In this document: positions 11,181 to 18,682 of the stretch, one piece after another
How positions within the stretch are numbered: position 1 is the stretch's first letter
How the letters are laid out: each line of letters begins with the position of its first letter
From: Sycobia sp. Sy_11
Taxonomy: Eukaryota > Arthropoda > Insecta > Hymenoptera > Epichrysomallidae
Reading direction: 5' to 3'
Assembly: GCA_018907035.1 (NCBI GenBank)
Contig: JACCIC010000293.1
Location: 1 to 64,000, forward strand
Length of the DNA stretch: 64,000 nt
The notes under the pieces: model-generated
What the model was told of the DNA's origin: nothing
Databases searched by the model: none
What the model saw: the letters and a program-made list of their open reading frames with translations, nothing else
Translations under genes and position numbers: made by a program

Positions 11181-11333
11181 ATGCTGGAGGGGATAAGCTC
11201 AATAGAAAGGGAAAAAGTTGAAGTGGGGAATAAGCTATATGAAGAGACCGATGATGATGAAGAGTCCATTCGAGCAGTTGAAGAAGTCGAACGAAACTAC
11301 TCACCTCCTCAAAAGAAAACAAGACTCAACTAA
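11181..11333 (+). CDS. Acidic 50-aa ORF with basic C-terminus, possible polB tail
   Basis: ATG at 11181 opens 50 codons, rich in Glu/Asp with an EETDDDEES run, and ending SPPQKKTRLN, an NLS-like basic tail. It starts 2 bases after the stop of the preceding polB-tail frame. The same frame stays open several codons upstream of the ATG. It may therefore be the last part of that protein displaced by one more frameshift near 11165, rather than a separate gene. Confidence 0.35.
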   Translation: MLEGISSIEREKVEVGNKLYEETDDDEESIRAVEEVERNYSPPQKKTRLN

Positions 11334-11341
11334 TTCTCAAG

Positions 11342-11432
11342 GTAAAATTTAAGTTTATATTCTCTAAAAAAAAAAAACAAACAAAGAATTATATTCATAA
11401 TTTTAATTTATTAATTTCTTTTTGTTATATAG
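11342..11432 (+). other. Probable 5'-leader intron
   Basis: GTAAAATT donor after CTCAAG and a T-rich tract ending TATAG two bases before the ATG of the 101-aa gene. It could splice the small gene to the polB transcript or to its own leader. Confidence 0.5.
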
Positions 11433-11433
11433 A

Positions 11434-11739
11434 ATGGATCTAGCTACTTTAAATAAAATTGCCGAGAACGAGTTCCTGCCGACGAAGAAATGTACAGAAT
11501 TGGAGAAAAATAAGCAGTATATGGCAACTGCTCTCAAGCTAGTTAACACTCGATATGGTGCGAAAATTATAGCAGAACTTGATGATAGTTTTCAAATATT
11601 TTTACCACAGAAGATATCGTCAGCAATATTAAAGGACCAAGAATTTTTCGAAAATCTAGCAAATACTGCAAATAAACGATGTTTATTTTTACTTTATCAA
11701 GGCGGAAGTTGTTTTAAATTTGATAAATGTACTTCTTAA
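11434..11739 (+). CDS. Small Polinton protein, possibly ssDNA-binding-like
   Basis: 101 aa from ATG 11434. The start lies just after a splice acceptor (TTTTGTTATATAG ending 11432). The matching donor CTCAAG/GTAAAA is at 11342, so a 91-bp leader intron is likely. Seen: a GAKIIAELDDSFQIFLP core, then AILKDQEFF and a C-terminal LFLLYQGGSCFKF. I associate this small protein (alternating hydrophobic strands, FLP motif) with insect Polintons. An OB-fold or single-strand-binding role would fit a replicating element but is inference. AATAAA polyadenylation signal at 11750. It is intact, unlike polB upstream. Confidence 0.65.
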   Translation: MDLATLNKIAENEFLPTKKCTELEKNKQYMATALKLVNTRYGAKIIAELDDSFQIFLPQKISSAILKDQEFFENLANTANKRCLFLLYQGGSCFKFDKCTS

Positions 11740-11952
11740 GAAAGAATGCAATAAATATATTTCATGTTAAAAAAAAAAAAATCATTTATGTTTCAAATAA
11801 TGATATACATGTATGCATAGTAATTACATAAATAAATCAGATTATAAAAATATTGCAATGTTGTTTTCTTATTTACTGAAAAACTAATGTCCTTAATCCT
11901 ATTCTTACATAAATTAGTATTATTTATTAATTTGATTTATAACATAATTAAA
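11740..11952. other. Convergent intergenic gap
   Basis: AT-rich 3' region between the plus-strand small gene and the minus-strand integrase. It holds AATAAA at 11750 and an A12 run near 11769. Nothing else seen. Confidence 0.5.
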
Positions 11953-12885
11953 TTAAAAAACTTCATTTTTATCTATCCAACTATTATGTTCACTATTGAA
12001 TCCTTGCCACTTTACGTATACGCGATTACCACTTTTCTTTAATACTTTTTCAACTAGATAAATTTCAGGATACTTAATAGTTTTTTGCATTTCACTCTCA
12101 TAAAAGCCACCAGAGGCAGGTTTATCATAATAATCTTTAATGTGATAGGTTATTGGATTAGTCTTTATAACTCTTGTTATTGTAAAAATTTCAGTTGACC
12201 AGTTTGGTGTATATCCTTTTTCAAAAATATTTTTTATTTTACTTATTCGTACATTATCTCCTACTTTGTATTTTGCTTTTTTCATATTCATATTTTCGAT
12301 TGGAAAATGCTTCTTTATCTCTTCTGCATTTCTTTTGGTTACATTTGAAGGCTCAATTCCTATTGTTCGATGCTTTCTTGAATTATAAACTTCGAGTAAA
12401 TCTGATAGGATATCCATCCATTTATAGTTTCCCTGCTTACTGAATTGTATCCACATTGCATTTTTTAACGTTCTATTAAATCGTTCACATATGCTTGCAT
12501 GAAGATTACTGTGCGAAGAATATAGATTTATTTTATACTTTTTCATGAGATTTTGAAAGTGAGAATTGTAAAATTCTTTTCCTTGATCAGTTTGTAGATT
12601 AGATGGTACTCGTCCTTGTTTCAATATCTCATTCATAGCCTTAGTAACATCATTCCCACTCTTTGACCTTACTGGAATGGCCCATGCAAATTTTGAAAAT
12701 ATATCAATGACAGTGAGTAAATAACGAAAACCTTTATTGTCCTTCGAGAAAGGAATCATTTCTACAAGATCAGCCTGCCATGTCTCATCTATTGTACGTA
12801 TATCATATTTTCTTCGCTCATATCTACGACGTGCTGGTTTGTGCAACTCTTCAACCACTTTTTCGCGGTACATATTTTTTTTCAA
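11953..12885 (-). CDS. int: Retroviral-type integrase with C-terminal chromodomain
   Basis: 310 aa, open. Catalyses insertion of the element and makes the 6-bp target duplication. The rve catalytic core carries the acidic triad D39 (WQADLVEM), D100 (LQTDQGKEF) and E134 (SICERFNRTLK). A basic N-terminal VVEELHKPARR segment precedes the core. VGDNVRISK marks the SH3-like/GPY-like C-terminal part. The last about 39 residues (YLVEKVLKK, VYVKWQGF, NSWID) form a chromodomain, expected to direct insertion to chromatin with methylated histones, as in chromo-integrases. ATG 12885 overlaps the end of the upstream minus gene by 35 bp; a second Met follows four codons later. Confidence 0.95.
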   Translation of the reverse strand: MKKNMYREKVVEELHKPARRRYERRKYDIRTIDETWQADLVEMIPFSKDNKGFRYLLTVIDIFSKFAWAIPVRSKSGNDVTKAMNEILKQGRVPSNLQTDQGKEFYNSHFQNLMKKYKINLYSSHSNLHASICERFNRTLKNAMWIQFSKQGNYKWMDILSDLLEVYNSRKHRTIGIEPSNVTKRNAEEIKKHFPIENMNMKKAKYKVGDNVRISKIKNIFEKGYTPNWSTEIFTITRVIKTNPITYHIKDYYDKPASGGFYESEMQKTIKYPEIYLVEKVLKKSGNRVYVKWQGFNSEHNSWIDKNEVF

Positions 12886-13258
12886 TCTCTTTTATAATAT
12901 TATTTGTGTTTTTAACAAGTTCCGTTACCTTCTCTTTCAAATTATCATATTTTTTAATAAGATCCCCCAGTTTTGCTTCTATGGACAAGCGAATAGCTTC
13001 ATGCCTTTGCTCACAATCTTGAACGTATTTAAGCGATTCAGAAATTTCAAATGATAACACATCTACCTGGGTCTTTAGTGCTATATTCAAAATTTTCACG
13101 CTAATTGCGTCATTTTCTTCTTTAGCTTCCCCAATATTACAAAGTCGTTTACTTTCGATATCATAATTTCCATCCAATGTAGTATTGAAGCCAATACCTG
13201 GAGGGCCTCGACTCCCTTTCGAGACCTCTAACGTTCTTCCAAACACGTCAAGACTCAT
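12851..13258 (-). CDS. Fibre-like coiled-coil protein (candidate vertex/fibre protein)
   Basis: 135 aa, open. N-terminus MSLDVFGRTLEVSKGSRGPP followed by GIGF. Then comes a GNYDIESKRLCNIGEA...NDAIS block, which resembles the repeat found in phage and adenovirus-like fibre shafts (G.YD...KRL.NV....DAV). Residues about 60-128 look like a long coiled coil, with a Lys-rich end. A short conserved N-terminal peptide followed by a shaft-like repeat and coiled coil is what a trimeric fibre anchored in a penton base would have. The fibre role is inference. It overlaps the integrase start by 35 bp and lies in the same minus-strand block. Confidence 0.65.
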   Translation of the reverse strand: MSLDVFGRTLEVSKGSRGPPGIGFNTTLDGNYDIESKRLCNIGEAKEENDAISVKILNIALKTQVDVLSFEISESLKYVQDCEQRHEAIRLSIEAKLGDLIKKYDNLKEKVTELVKNTNNIIKEIEKKYVPRKSG

Positions 13259-13289
13259 GTTGCTACTGATGAAATCGTCTATGAACGTA

Positions 13290-14251
13290 TCAATATATGC
13301 ATCTTATTTCGCGTAATTCTTCAATAATGGATTGAATTTCATTGACGTGATTGTTATTTCCAGCAGATTGCTCAGCAGTTAGTAATCTTAGTCTCTCAAC
13401 AAGCTCATTCGGATCATCCCAGTATACTAACTCTATTGAAGAATTTTTATTTGCTATTTTATATTTAGGTAAGATTGCTCCTCCTCCCTTTTTTTTGTAC
13501 GAGTAGCACTGTTGCGAAACATCGGTGCAATGATGTTGAAATATTTTCGACTCTTCGATGAGCGTATAGATCCATCTTTGCTATGTTTTTTCCGGTGAGC
13601 ACTTGTTGCTTCCAGAATACTGCGATAATTATCACGATCTGCTGAACTTATCAGTGTGTCGTCTGGTTCTTTTTTTATGAGTAGCTCCATTAGTCCATTA
13701 CTTTTAGGATAAGTTAAATCTTTCACTTTTATTTTATTATCATCAAATTTAATTTCAGAATCACCAAGCATGTATGCTCCTCCAATATTTCTTACTCCAT
13801 ATATGTTATCAAATTTACTGCGGCTTTGGTCTAAAATATTGGTTTTATCACTGTCTTCATGCATCGATTTAAATGTTGAATTCATCATTGAGTTGTCCAA
13901 TGAGGCAAAATCATCATCGGAATCAAAATCTTTTATGGAAGCTGAGCGAATATTATTATCTAACATAAAACTTAATTTTTTTCGAGATGTAGTTGGCTTT
14001 TTAATCCTATAATCATCCGAAATCAGATTAGAAGATTGTAAGTTTTTTTATTCGACAAGCTTTTCAAGGGGTGTAATGACTGGTTTCAATGTATCACCTA
14101 CAACTTTTTCGAGATTCTCTCTCTCCTGTTTCAATAGTGCCGACTTTTTTCTAATGGCTTTACGAGCTTGCAAGAGCTCGCTAAGGATATTTTTTTCTTT
14201 TTCAAATTCCGACATGATGTCGTGTTGCTGTGTAAAATTGAACTGAGTCAT
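13290..14251 (-). pseudogene. Broken Polinton gene, virion-associated type, unknown function
   Basis: Three pieces of one gene. (1) 14251-14048, N-terminal, with ARKAIRKKSALLK and LKPVITPLEKLVE, ends at TAA 14050-14048. (2) The same frame continues for 27 codons and on through 13966-13454, with YGVRNIGGAYMLGDSEIKFD and RDNYRSILEATSAH. (3) The frame changes at an A8 run near 13491-13498, after which the conserved VYWDDPNELVERLRLL and EIQSIIEELRE run to a stop at 13290. I recall the same N-terminus, YGVR core and WDDPNELV end in a single protein in other insect Polintons, where it carries an uncharacterised domain. The gene lies 10 bases after the ATPase on the same strand. One stop and one homopolymer shift disable it. 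Confidence 0.8.
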
Positions 14252-14261
14252 TAAGATTTTT

Positions 14262-14957
14262 TTAATTTCTTTTTATTGCAAAGCAGTCAAAGCCTTTTCT
14301 GTATCTTCCATTATCCATCGCTCTATCTTTGTCAATAACAACAAATCCATATTTATCATTTTTCCAGCATTCAGAACAAAGATTTCGAAAGTCGTTAAAA
14401 GTCAGATCAGTATTGACATGATCATCATAAATATGTTTTAAATTCACATCATCTTGGCGATAAATTACTAACATATTAATATTATCTCTAATAAGATGTT
14501 TTGGAATATGAGCATATGATTGGCATAGGTAGAAGCAGTCTACACTTTTATGTCTCCCCATGCAGAAAAATGCTCTCACGTTATCCTGCTTCTCACAAGC
14601 TACATCATCAAAAATCATAATTGAATTGGGCAATGCTTCATCTGGTGATATTACAGATTCATGTTCACTAAACGGCAGATATGTCACACCTTCAATAGGT
14701 TCTAAAATTTTTTGCAGAAATTGATACTTTGGCTGATTTAACGATTTTGAATAAACGTACACATTCTCGAATCTAAGGCCATTGGGATGAGTGATTAAAG
14801 CTAATAAGCTCTTTGTTTTCCCGCAGTTTGATGGACCGCAGAATACTGCTCGTATACTATCTGGTAGTAACTCTCCATGCCGCCTTTTCCTTTTTTTCTC
14901 GATTCCAAAATCAAAGTTGGTGATGGGGAGTTTGATTGTTTGCTCAGTGAAATCCAT
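14262..14957 (-). CDS. atp: FtsK/HerA (A32-like) genome-packaging ATPase
   Basis: 231 aa, open. Drives DNA packaging into capsids in Polintons and related viruses. Walker A is GPSNCGKT (41-48). Walker B is IMIFDD (113-118), followed by the sensor-like region FYLCQSYAHIPKHLIRDN, which matches the A32-type ATPase pattern. A basic KKRKRRHGELLPDS segment precedes the P-loop. It is first in the minus-strand block (ATPase, 13.3-14.3 kb gene, fibre-like gene, integrase) and is divergent from the PLA2 gene across 97 bp. Confidence 0.95.
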   Translation of the reverse strand: MDFTEQTIKLPITNFDFGIEKKRKRRHGELLPDSIRAVFCGPSNCGKTKSLLALITHPNGLRFENVYVYSKSLNQPKYQFLQKILEPIEGVTYLPFSEHESVISPDEALPNSIMIFDDVACEKQDNVRAFFCMGRHKSVDCFYLCQSYAHIPKHLIRDNINMLVIYRQDDVNLKHIYDDHVNTDLTFNDFRNLCSECWKNDKYGFVVIDKDRAMDNGRYRKGFDCFAIKRN

Positions 14958-15054
14958 GTTCCCGTGACTATGTCAAATATATCATTGAACGATGAAAATA
15001 TATAAATGCATGTTTTATAGTTTTTTCAAAGCAGTTATAAAATAGTAGTCGAAC
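14958..15054. promoter_or_regulatory. Bidirectional promoter between ATPase and PLA2 genes
   Basis: The 97-bp gap holds TATATAAATG (about 14999-15007), readable as a TATA box on both strands, and TTATAAAATA at 15035. On the plus strand GCAGTT at 15031 is about 32 bases after TATAAA at 15001, close to the arthropod TCAGTY initiator. On the minus strand I saw no good initiator. Confidence 0.5.
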
Positions 15055-15885
15055 ATGATTGTTCATAAATCTCGAAAACAGTCGAAACGTGGCGGAAGAT
15101 TACTCGATAGAGTAATCAACAATTTACCGTTTGAAATGCATCTTCCAGGATATCAATACTGTGGTCCAGGAACTAAATTAAAGAAGCGAATAAAAAGAGG
15201 TGATTCAGGAATTAATCCGCTTGATCAAGCATGTAAAGAACATGACATGCAGTATGCCAATAAAAACAGTAATCGTAATATTGCTGATATGAAGCTTGCT
15301 GATAAGGCTTGGCAGCGGGTTAAAGCAAATGATTCTACTCTTTCTGAGAAAGCCGCTGCTCTAGCTGTTGCAAGTGCTATGAAATTAAAGGCAAAAACTG
15401 GAATGGGACTAAAATTCAGCAAGTTGGTTACGGCAGCGAAAAAATCATTAAAAGCAAGCAGAAATTCGCACAAAGTCATTCAATCTGCATTAAAGGGTGC
15501 TCGTCAAGCTGTTAAGAACAATGGTGGAAAAAAGAAAGTTATTGTTCCACGTGTTCTACCACTTCCATCTAAAATTGGTGGAGTTCTTCCATTTCTTATA
15601 CCACTATTTGCAGGACTCAGTGCAACTGGTGCTTTAGCAGGAGGTGCTGCTGGAATAGCAAAAGCAGTAAATAGTGCTAAAGCTGCACACAAAGATTATG
15701 AAGAAAGTAAGCGACATAATAAGACGATGGAAGCTATTGCTTTAGGTAAAGGTCTCTATCTTATGCCATATAAGCATGGAATGGGGTTATTTCTGAAACC
15801 GCATATCGGACATGGACAAGTTAAAAAAAAAAAACTTCGATTTAACTTTGCCAAAGTCGTGCATTATCAGATTATGATCTTATGA
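15055..15885 (+). CDS. Phospholipase A2-domain / pVI-like virion protein
   Basis: 276 aa, open. The N-terminal third has a PLA2 signature: the calcium loop YCGPGT (35-40) and the catalytic DQACKEHDMQY with H63-D64, as in the parvovirus VP1-type PLA2 used to breach endosomal membrane. The middle is Lys/Ala-rich and helical. A hydrophobic Gly/Ala-rich membrane-like segment lies at 175-205. The C-terminal GKGLYLMPYKHGMGLFL motif (231-247) is common in Polintons and recalls adenovirus cement/core peptides. The likely role is membrane penetration and capsid-interior protein. The last about 15 codons appear shifted out of frame relative to the protease that follows. The TGA overlaps the protease ATG. 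Confidence 0.85.
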   Translation: MIVHKSRKQSKRGGRLLDRVINNLPFEMHLPGYQYCGPGTKLKKRIKRGDSGINPLDQACKEHDMQYANKNSNRNIADMKLADKAWQRVKANDSTLSEKAAALAVASAMKLKAKTGMGLKFSKLVTAAKKSLKASRNSHKVIQSALKGARQAVKNNGGKKKVIVPRVLPLPSKIGGVLPFLIPLFAGLSATGALAGGAAGIAKAVNSAKAAHKDYEESKRHNKTMEAIALGKGLYLMPYKHGMGLFLKPHIGHGQVKKKKLRFNFAKVVHYQIMIL

Positions 15886-16205
15886 AATATGCACGTATAT
15901 TAAAAATTCCATATTTTCGAGGCGTTTTCATGAGAAATAATCTGCCTCATAATGGTCCATGGTACAATGAATCTGCTATTGTTAATCTTGATGATTCACA
16001 GAATAAAGGTACTCATTGGGTGTCTTATCGAAAGAGAGGTTCTGATGTAATGTACTTTGACAGTTTTGGTGATTTAAGACCTCCCATAGATCTCATGAAA
16101 TATTTCAATGTAAATGAAATAAAATACAACTATAAAAGATATTAGAAGTTTGATTCATTTAATTGTGGTCACCTTTGTCTGCATTTCTTAACCGATAGTC
16201 TATAA
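15882..16205 (+). pseudogene. pro: Adenain-like cysteine protease, interrupted
   Basis: Ulp1/adenain (C5/C48-type) maturation protease that should process capsid precursors. Seen: KIPYFRGVFMRNNLP, the histidine of GTHWVSYRK, and FDSFGDLRPP with the acidic residue. Then TAG at 16143-16145 stops the frame. The same frame continues FDSFNCGHLCLHFL with the nucleophile Cys at 16164-16166, ending TAA 16203. The stop falls just before the catalytic Cys block, so the translated piece would be inactive. Upstream, protease-frame codons from about 15846 (ALSDYDL) also fit the family. This implies a frameshift at the PLA2/protease junction, and the two may have been one reading frame in an ancestor. Confidence 0.88.
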
Positions 16206-16251
16206 AGAAGGACTTGATTGTCTAAATTTAATCATTCTCGGTCAATCAGTC
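16206..16251 (+). promoter_or_regulatory. Core promoter of minor capsid gene (TATA at 16201)
   Basis: TATAAAG at 16201-16207 and TCATTC at 16232-16237. The initiator A at 16234 lies 33 bases from the TATA start. ATG follows at 16252, giving an 18-nt leader. The spacing fits arthropod core promoters. Confidence 0.6.
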
Positions 16252-16938
16252 ATGGAAGATAGTTTCACTTTGACTCTCTCAGGCAGATCTTCTGTTTTAG
16301 AAGCTGATTATTTCCTCTCTATTGAACTCGCAAAGCATAAAAAATTTGCTTTAGGCTTAGTCGAACTGTTAACCTTTAACTCAATTCCGAATATTGACAA
16401 TACAAATAATAAACTACATTTACAGTGGGAAGTGGTTACTATTCCCACCGGTAGTTACGAGATTAACGATATCCATCAATTTTTATCAACGACATTGAAA
16501 TCAAAAGGAATTGACTTTTCCTTGAAAGCCAATAATAACACATTTAGAAGTAAAATAAAGTGCAGTGTTCCATTAGATCTTAGTCCTCAAACATCGATAG
16601 GTAGTCTTCTCGGATTTACTCCTCGTATTCTCAAGGAAAATACTGAGCACAGTTCTGATTTACCAGTGAAAATATTGAAAATCAACGCACTCAGAGTCGA
16701 GTGTAATATTACTGCGGGAGCTTTCATTAACAATAAAAAGGTTCATACCATTCATGAATTCTTTCCCAGAGTTCCTCCAGGATATAAAATCATTGAAGTT
16801 CCATCTCATGTTATATATCTACCACTGAGTGTTAAGTCTATAGATCATCTTCAAATTCGAATAGTCGATCAAGAGGGAAATTTGGTTAATTTTCAAGGAG
16901 AGGAAATTACTATTAGACTTCATATCAAATCTATATAA
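16252..16938 (+). CDS. mcp2: Minor capsid protein (single jelly-roll penton)
   Basis: 228 aa, open. Beta-rich with few charged helices. Motifs typical of Polinton penton proteins are FTLTLSGRSSVLEADYF at the start, LVELLTFNSIPNIDNTNN, SIGSLLGFTPRIL, ALRVECNITAGAF, and HTIHEFFPRVPPGYKIIEVP. It should form the pentameric vertices of an icosahedral capsid and partner the major capsid protein encoded next. Position between protease and major capsid matches other Polintons. No lesion seen. Confidence 0.9.
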   Translation: MEDSFTLTLSGRSSVLEADYFLSIELAKHKKFALGLVELLTFNSIPNIDNTNNKLHLQWEVVTIPTGSYEINDIHQFLSTTLKSKGIDFSLKANNNTFRSKIKCSVPLDLSPQTSIGSLLGFTPRILKENTEHSSDLPVKILKINALRVECNITAGAFINNKKVHTIHEFFPRVPPGYKIIEVPSHVIYLPLSVKSIDHLQIRIVDQEGNLVNFQGEEITIRLHIKSI

Positions 16939-16966
16939 TGGGGATAGTTTATAATTCTAGCACGCA

Positions 16967-17000
16967 TATAAGTTCTCCATCATGTCAATCGACAATCAGT
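16967..17000 (+). promoter_or_regulatory. Core promoter of major capsid gene
   Basis: TATAAG at 16967-16972 and TCAGT at 16996-17000, with initiator A at 16998, exactly 31 bases from the TATA start. The initiator lies in a 9-bp stem hairpin (16985-16993 with 16999-17007). A transcript from 16998 has ATG 17115 as its first start codon, supporting that start and excluding the upstream ATG at 16982. Confidence 0.65.
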
Positions 17001-17114
17001 CGATTGAAGAATTTGAGACCGTTAACACGGAAGAGCATTCAGTTCCTCCAAAGTTTGGGTTTAAAAGTTCGTGGCAAAAATTCACTTGTATAATTTTCTG
17101 CTGCTTCTTGAAAA

Positions 17115-18356
17115 ATGGACGAAATTCTAAAAATTCAATCAGGTGTCATGTTCGATGAGTCAATTGCTCATTACGAAATCCACGCACATCAGCCATACAC
17201 AGCACTAAGCTTTGATAACAATGATGAAATTCGTATTTCTATCCAACATCAAGATTTGTGTCTTCTACCATCACGAAGTTCTATCCATATTACTGGAAAG
17301 TTTAAAAAAACTGATGGCAACTTGCCTATGAAATCTAGATTTGTTAACAATGCTATTTGTCATCTTTTTGATGAAATTCGCTATGAAATTAATGGAGTAG
17401 AAATAGACAAAAGTAAAAATGTCGGATTAAGTAGTGTGATGAAAGGGTGGACTTCGTTTATTCCCAATGAGACTCTCATGCTTGAAAATGCAGGCTGGCT
17501 TGGCAATGAAGAAGCGTCGAAATCTCTGGTGGATAAACAAGGAAACTTTGACATTGCTATTCCACTGAGTATGATTTTGGGCTTTGCAGAAGATTACAAA
17601 AAAATAGTAGTTAATATGAAGCATGAACTTATTCTCATAAGATCAAGATCGGACATTAATGCAATAATCCACGAAGGTACTACAGTTGGTAGTAATATTA
17701 TATATGAAGAATGTGACATAAAAATAAGCAAGATTGAATGGCTAATGCCTTATGTCATTGCATCTGATAAACAAAAAATACAACTTTTAAATTTTATTAG
17801 CAAGGATAGTCCTATCTCAATGTGTTATCGTTCATGGGAACTATTTGAATATTCTGTTCTACCAAGCGCTAATAAACATATCTGGACAGTGAAAACTTCC
17901 AATCAATTGGAAAAACCTCGTTTTATCATTCTTGGCTTACAGACGAAGAAAAAAAATGAACTTACTGCAAATGCAAGTCGTTTTGATCATTGTAATATAA
18001 GTAATGTGAGGCTTTTCTTAAATTCACAATATTGTCCATATAATAATCTAAATCTTGACATTGCTAATAATCAATATGCACTACTCTATGATATGTATGC
18101 AAATTTTCAAAAAGCATACTATGCAAGAGATCCTCAACCACACCTTACAAGGACAAACTTTCTTTTCAATGAACCACTCATAGTTATCGATTGTTCACGA
18201 CAAAATGAATCTATAAAGAACGCTCCTGTAGATGTGCGGCTAGAAATTGAGGCAAGGAATAACTTCCCAAACAATACTACAGCTTATTGTTTGATCTTGC
18301 ATGACCGCATCGTTCAGTATAATCCAATAAGCGGAGATGTGAGAAAGATTATTTAA
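17115..18356 (+). CDS. mcp1: Major capsid protein (double jelly-roll)
   Basis: 413 aa, open. Matches the insect-Polinton double-jelly-roll capsid family: start MDEILKIQSGVMFDESIAHY, then EIHAHQPY, ISIQHQDLCLLPSRSS, FVNNAICHLFDEIRYEING, VMKGWTSF, LENAGWLG, and LSMILGFAEDYKKIVV. The second half has ECDIKISKIEWLMPYV, IWTVKTSNQLEKPRFIILGL, and YALLYDMYANFQKAYY. It should build the pseudo-hexameric shell with the penton protein upstream. The final codons (from 18326) and the stop lie inside the right terminal inverted repeat. Confidence 0.93.
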   Translation: MDEILKIQSGVMFDESIAHYEIHAHQPYTALSFDNNDEIRISIQHQDLCLLPSRSSIHITGKFKKTDGNLPMKSRFVNNAICHLFDEIRYEINGVEIDKSKNVGLSSVMKGWTSFIPNETLMLENAGWLGNEEASKSLVDKQGNFDIAIPLSMILGFAEDYKKIVVNMKHELILIRSRSDINAIIHEGTTVGSNIIYEECDIKISKIEWLMPYVIASDKQKIQLLNFISKDSPISMCYRSWELFEYSVLPSANKHIWTVKTSNQLEKPRFIILGLQTKKKNELTANASRFDHCNISNVRLFLNSQYCPYNNLNLDIANNQYALLYDMYANFQKAYYARDPQPHLTRTNFLFNEPLIVIDCSRQNESIKNAPVDVRLEIEARNNFPNNTTAYCLILHDRIVQYNPISGDVRKII

Positions 18357-18682
18357 ATAGACAATTGATAATATTACGAAGCGAAACTCTTAAAATTATT
18401 CTATTAGTCCTCCATTAGCAACCAACAGAAAAAAAGAAAAAAAACAACTAAAAAGTAGAATTAATAGCTATAGGCATACTGGCACATTTCAAGGCGCACT
18501 GCCCGCTCCTCCAGGCACTTCTCGATTCGAAAGGCACCTTGAGTAATTCGTGGGTGTGACGTCGGACGGGATACTGGCATAATTTTGAGGAGTGGGAGTG
18601 TGCCAGAATGAATGTATACGTTCTGGCACAGTTTTGCTGTGCCAGAATGCCTATGTGCCAGTATGCCTATAGCCTATCTACT
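18326..18682 (-). repeat. Polinton right terminal inverted repeat
   Basis: Reverse complement of 1927-2283, same length, with one mismatch noted. It includes the last ten codons and stop of the major capsid gene, the 11-bp hairpin and the 207-bp palindromic module (18467-18673). Confidence 0.95.

Larger units (their letters stand above)
1927..18682. mobile_element. Full-length Polinton/Maverick transposon
   Basis: A 16,756-bp element beginning AGTAGATAGG and ending in the reverse complement, with 357-bp terminal inverted repeats and a 6-bp target duplication. It encodes every hallmark Polinton function: protein-primed-type DNA polymerase B, retroviral-type integrase with chromodomain, packaging ATPase, adenain-like protease, minor capsid and double-jelly-roll major capsid proteins. 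It also carries a PLA2/pVI-like protein and several unassigned genes. Genes lie on both strands in blocks: plus at 3.5-4.4, 7.1-11.7 and 15.1-18.4 kb, minus at 5.4-6.4 and 12.0-15.0 kb. polB, the protease and the 13.3-14.3 kb gene are broken, so this copy is probably non-autonomous. AG...CT termini agree with known Polintons. Confidence 0.97.

Noticed and set aside
16982..17158. 58-codon ORF overlapping the major capsid start, with a hydrophobic Cys-rich end (KFTCIIFCCFLK)
   Set aside because: Its ATG lies upstream of the predicted initiator at 16998, so it would be absent from that transcript. Worth reconsidering only if longer transcripts exist.
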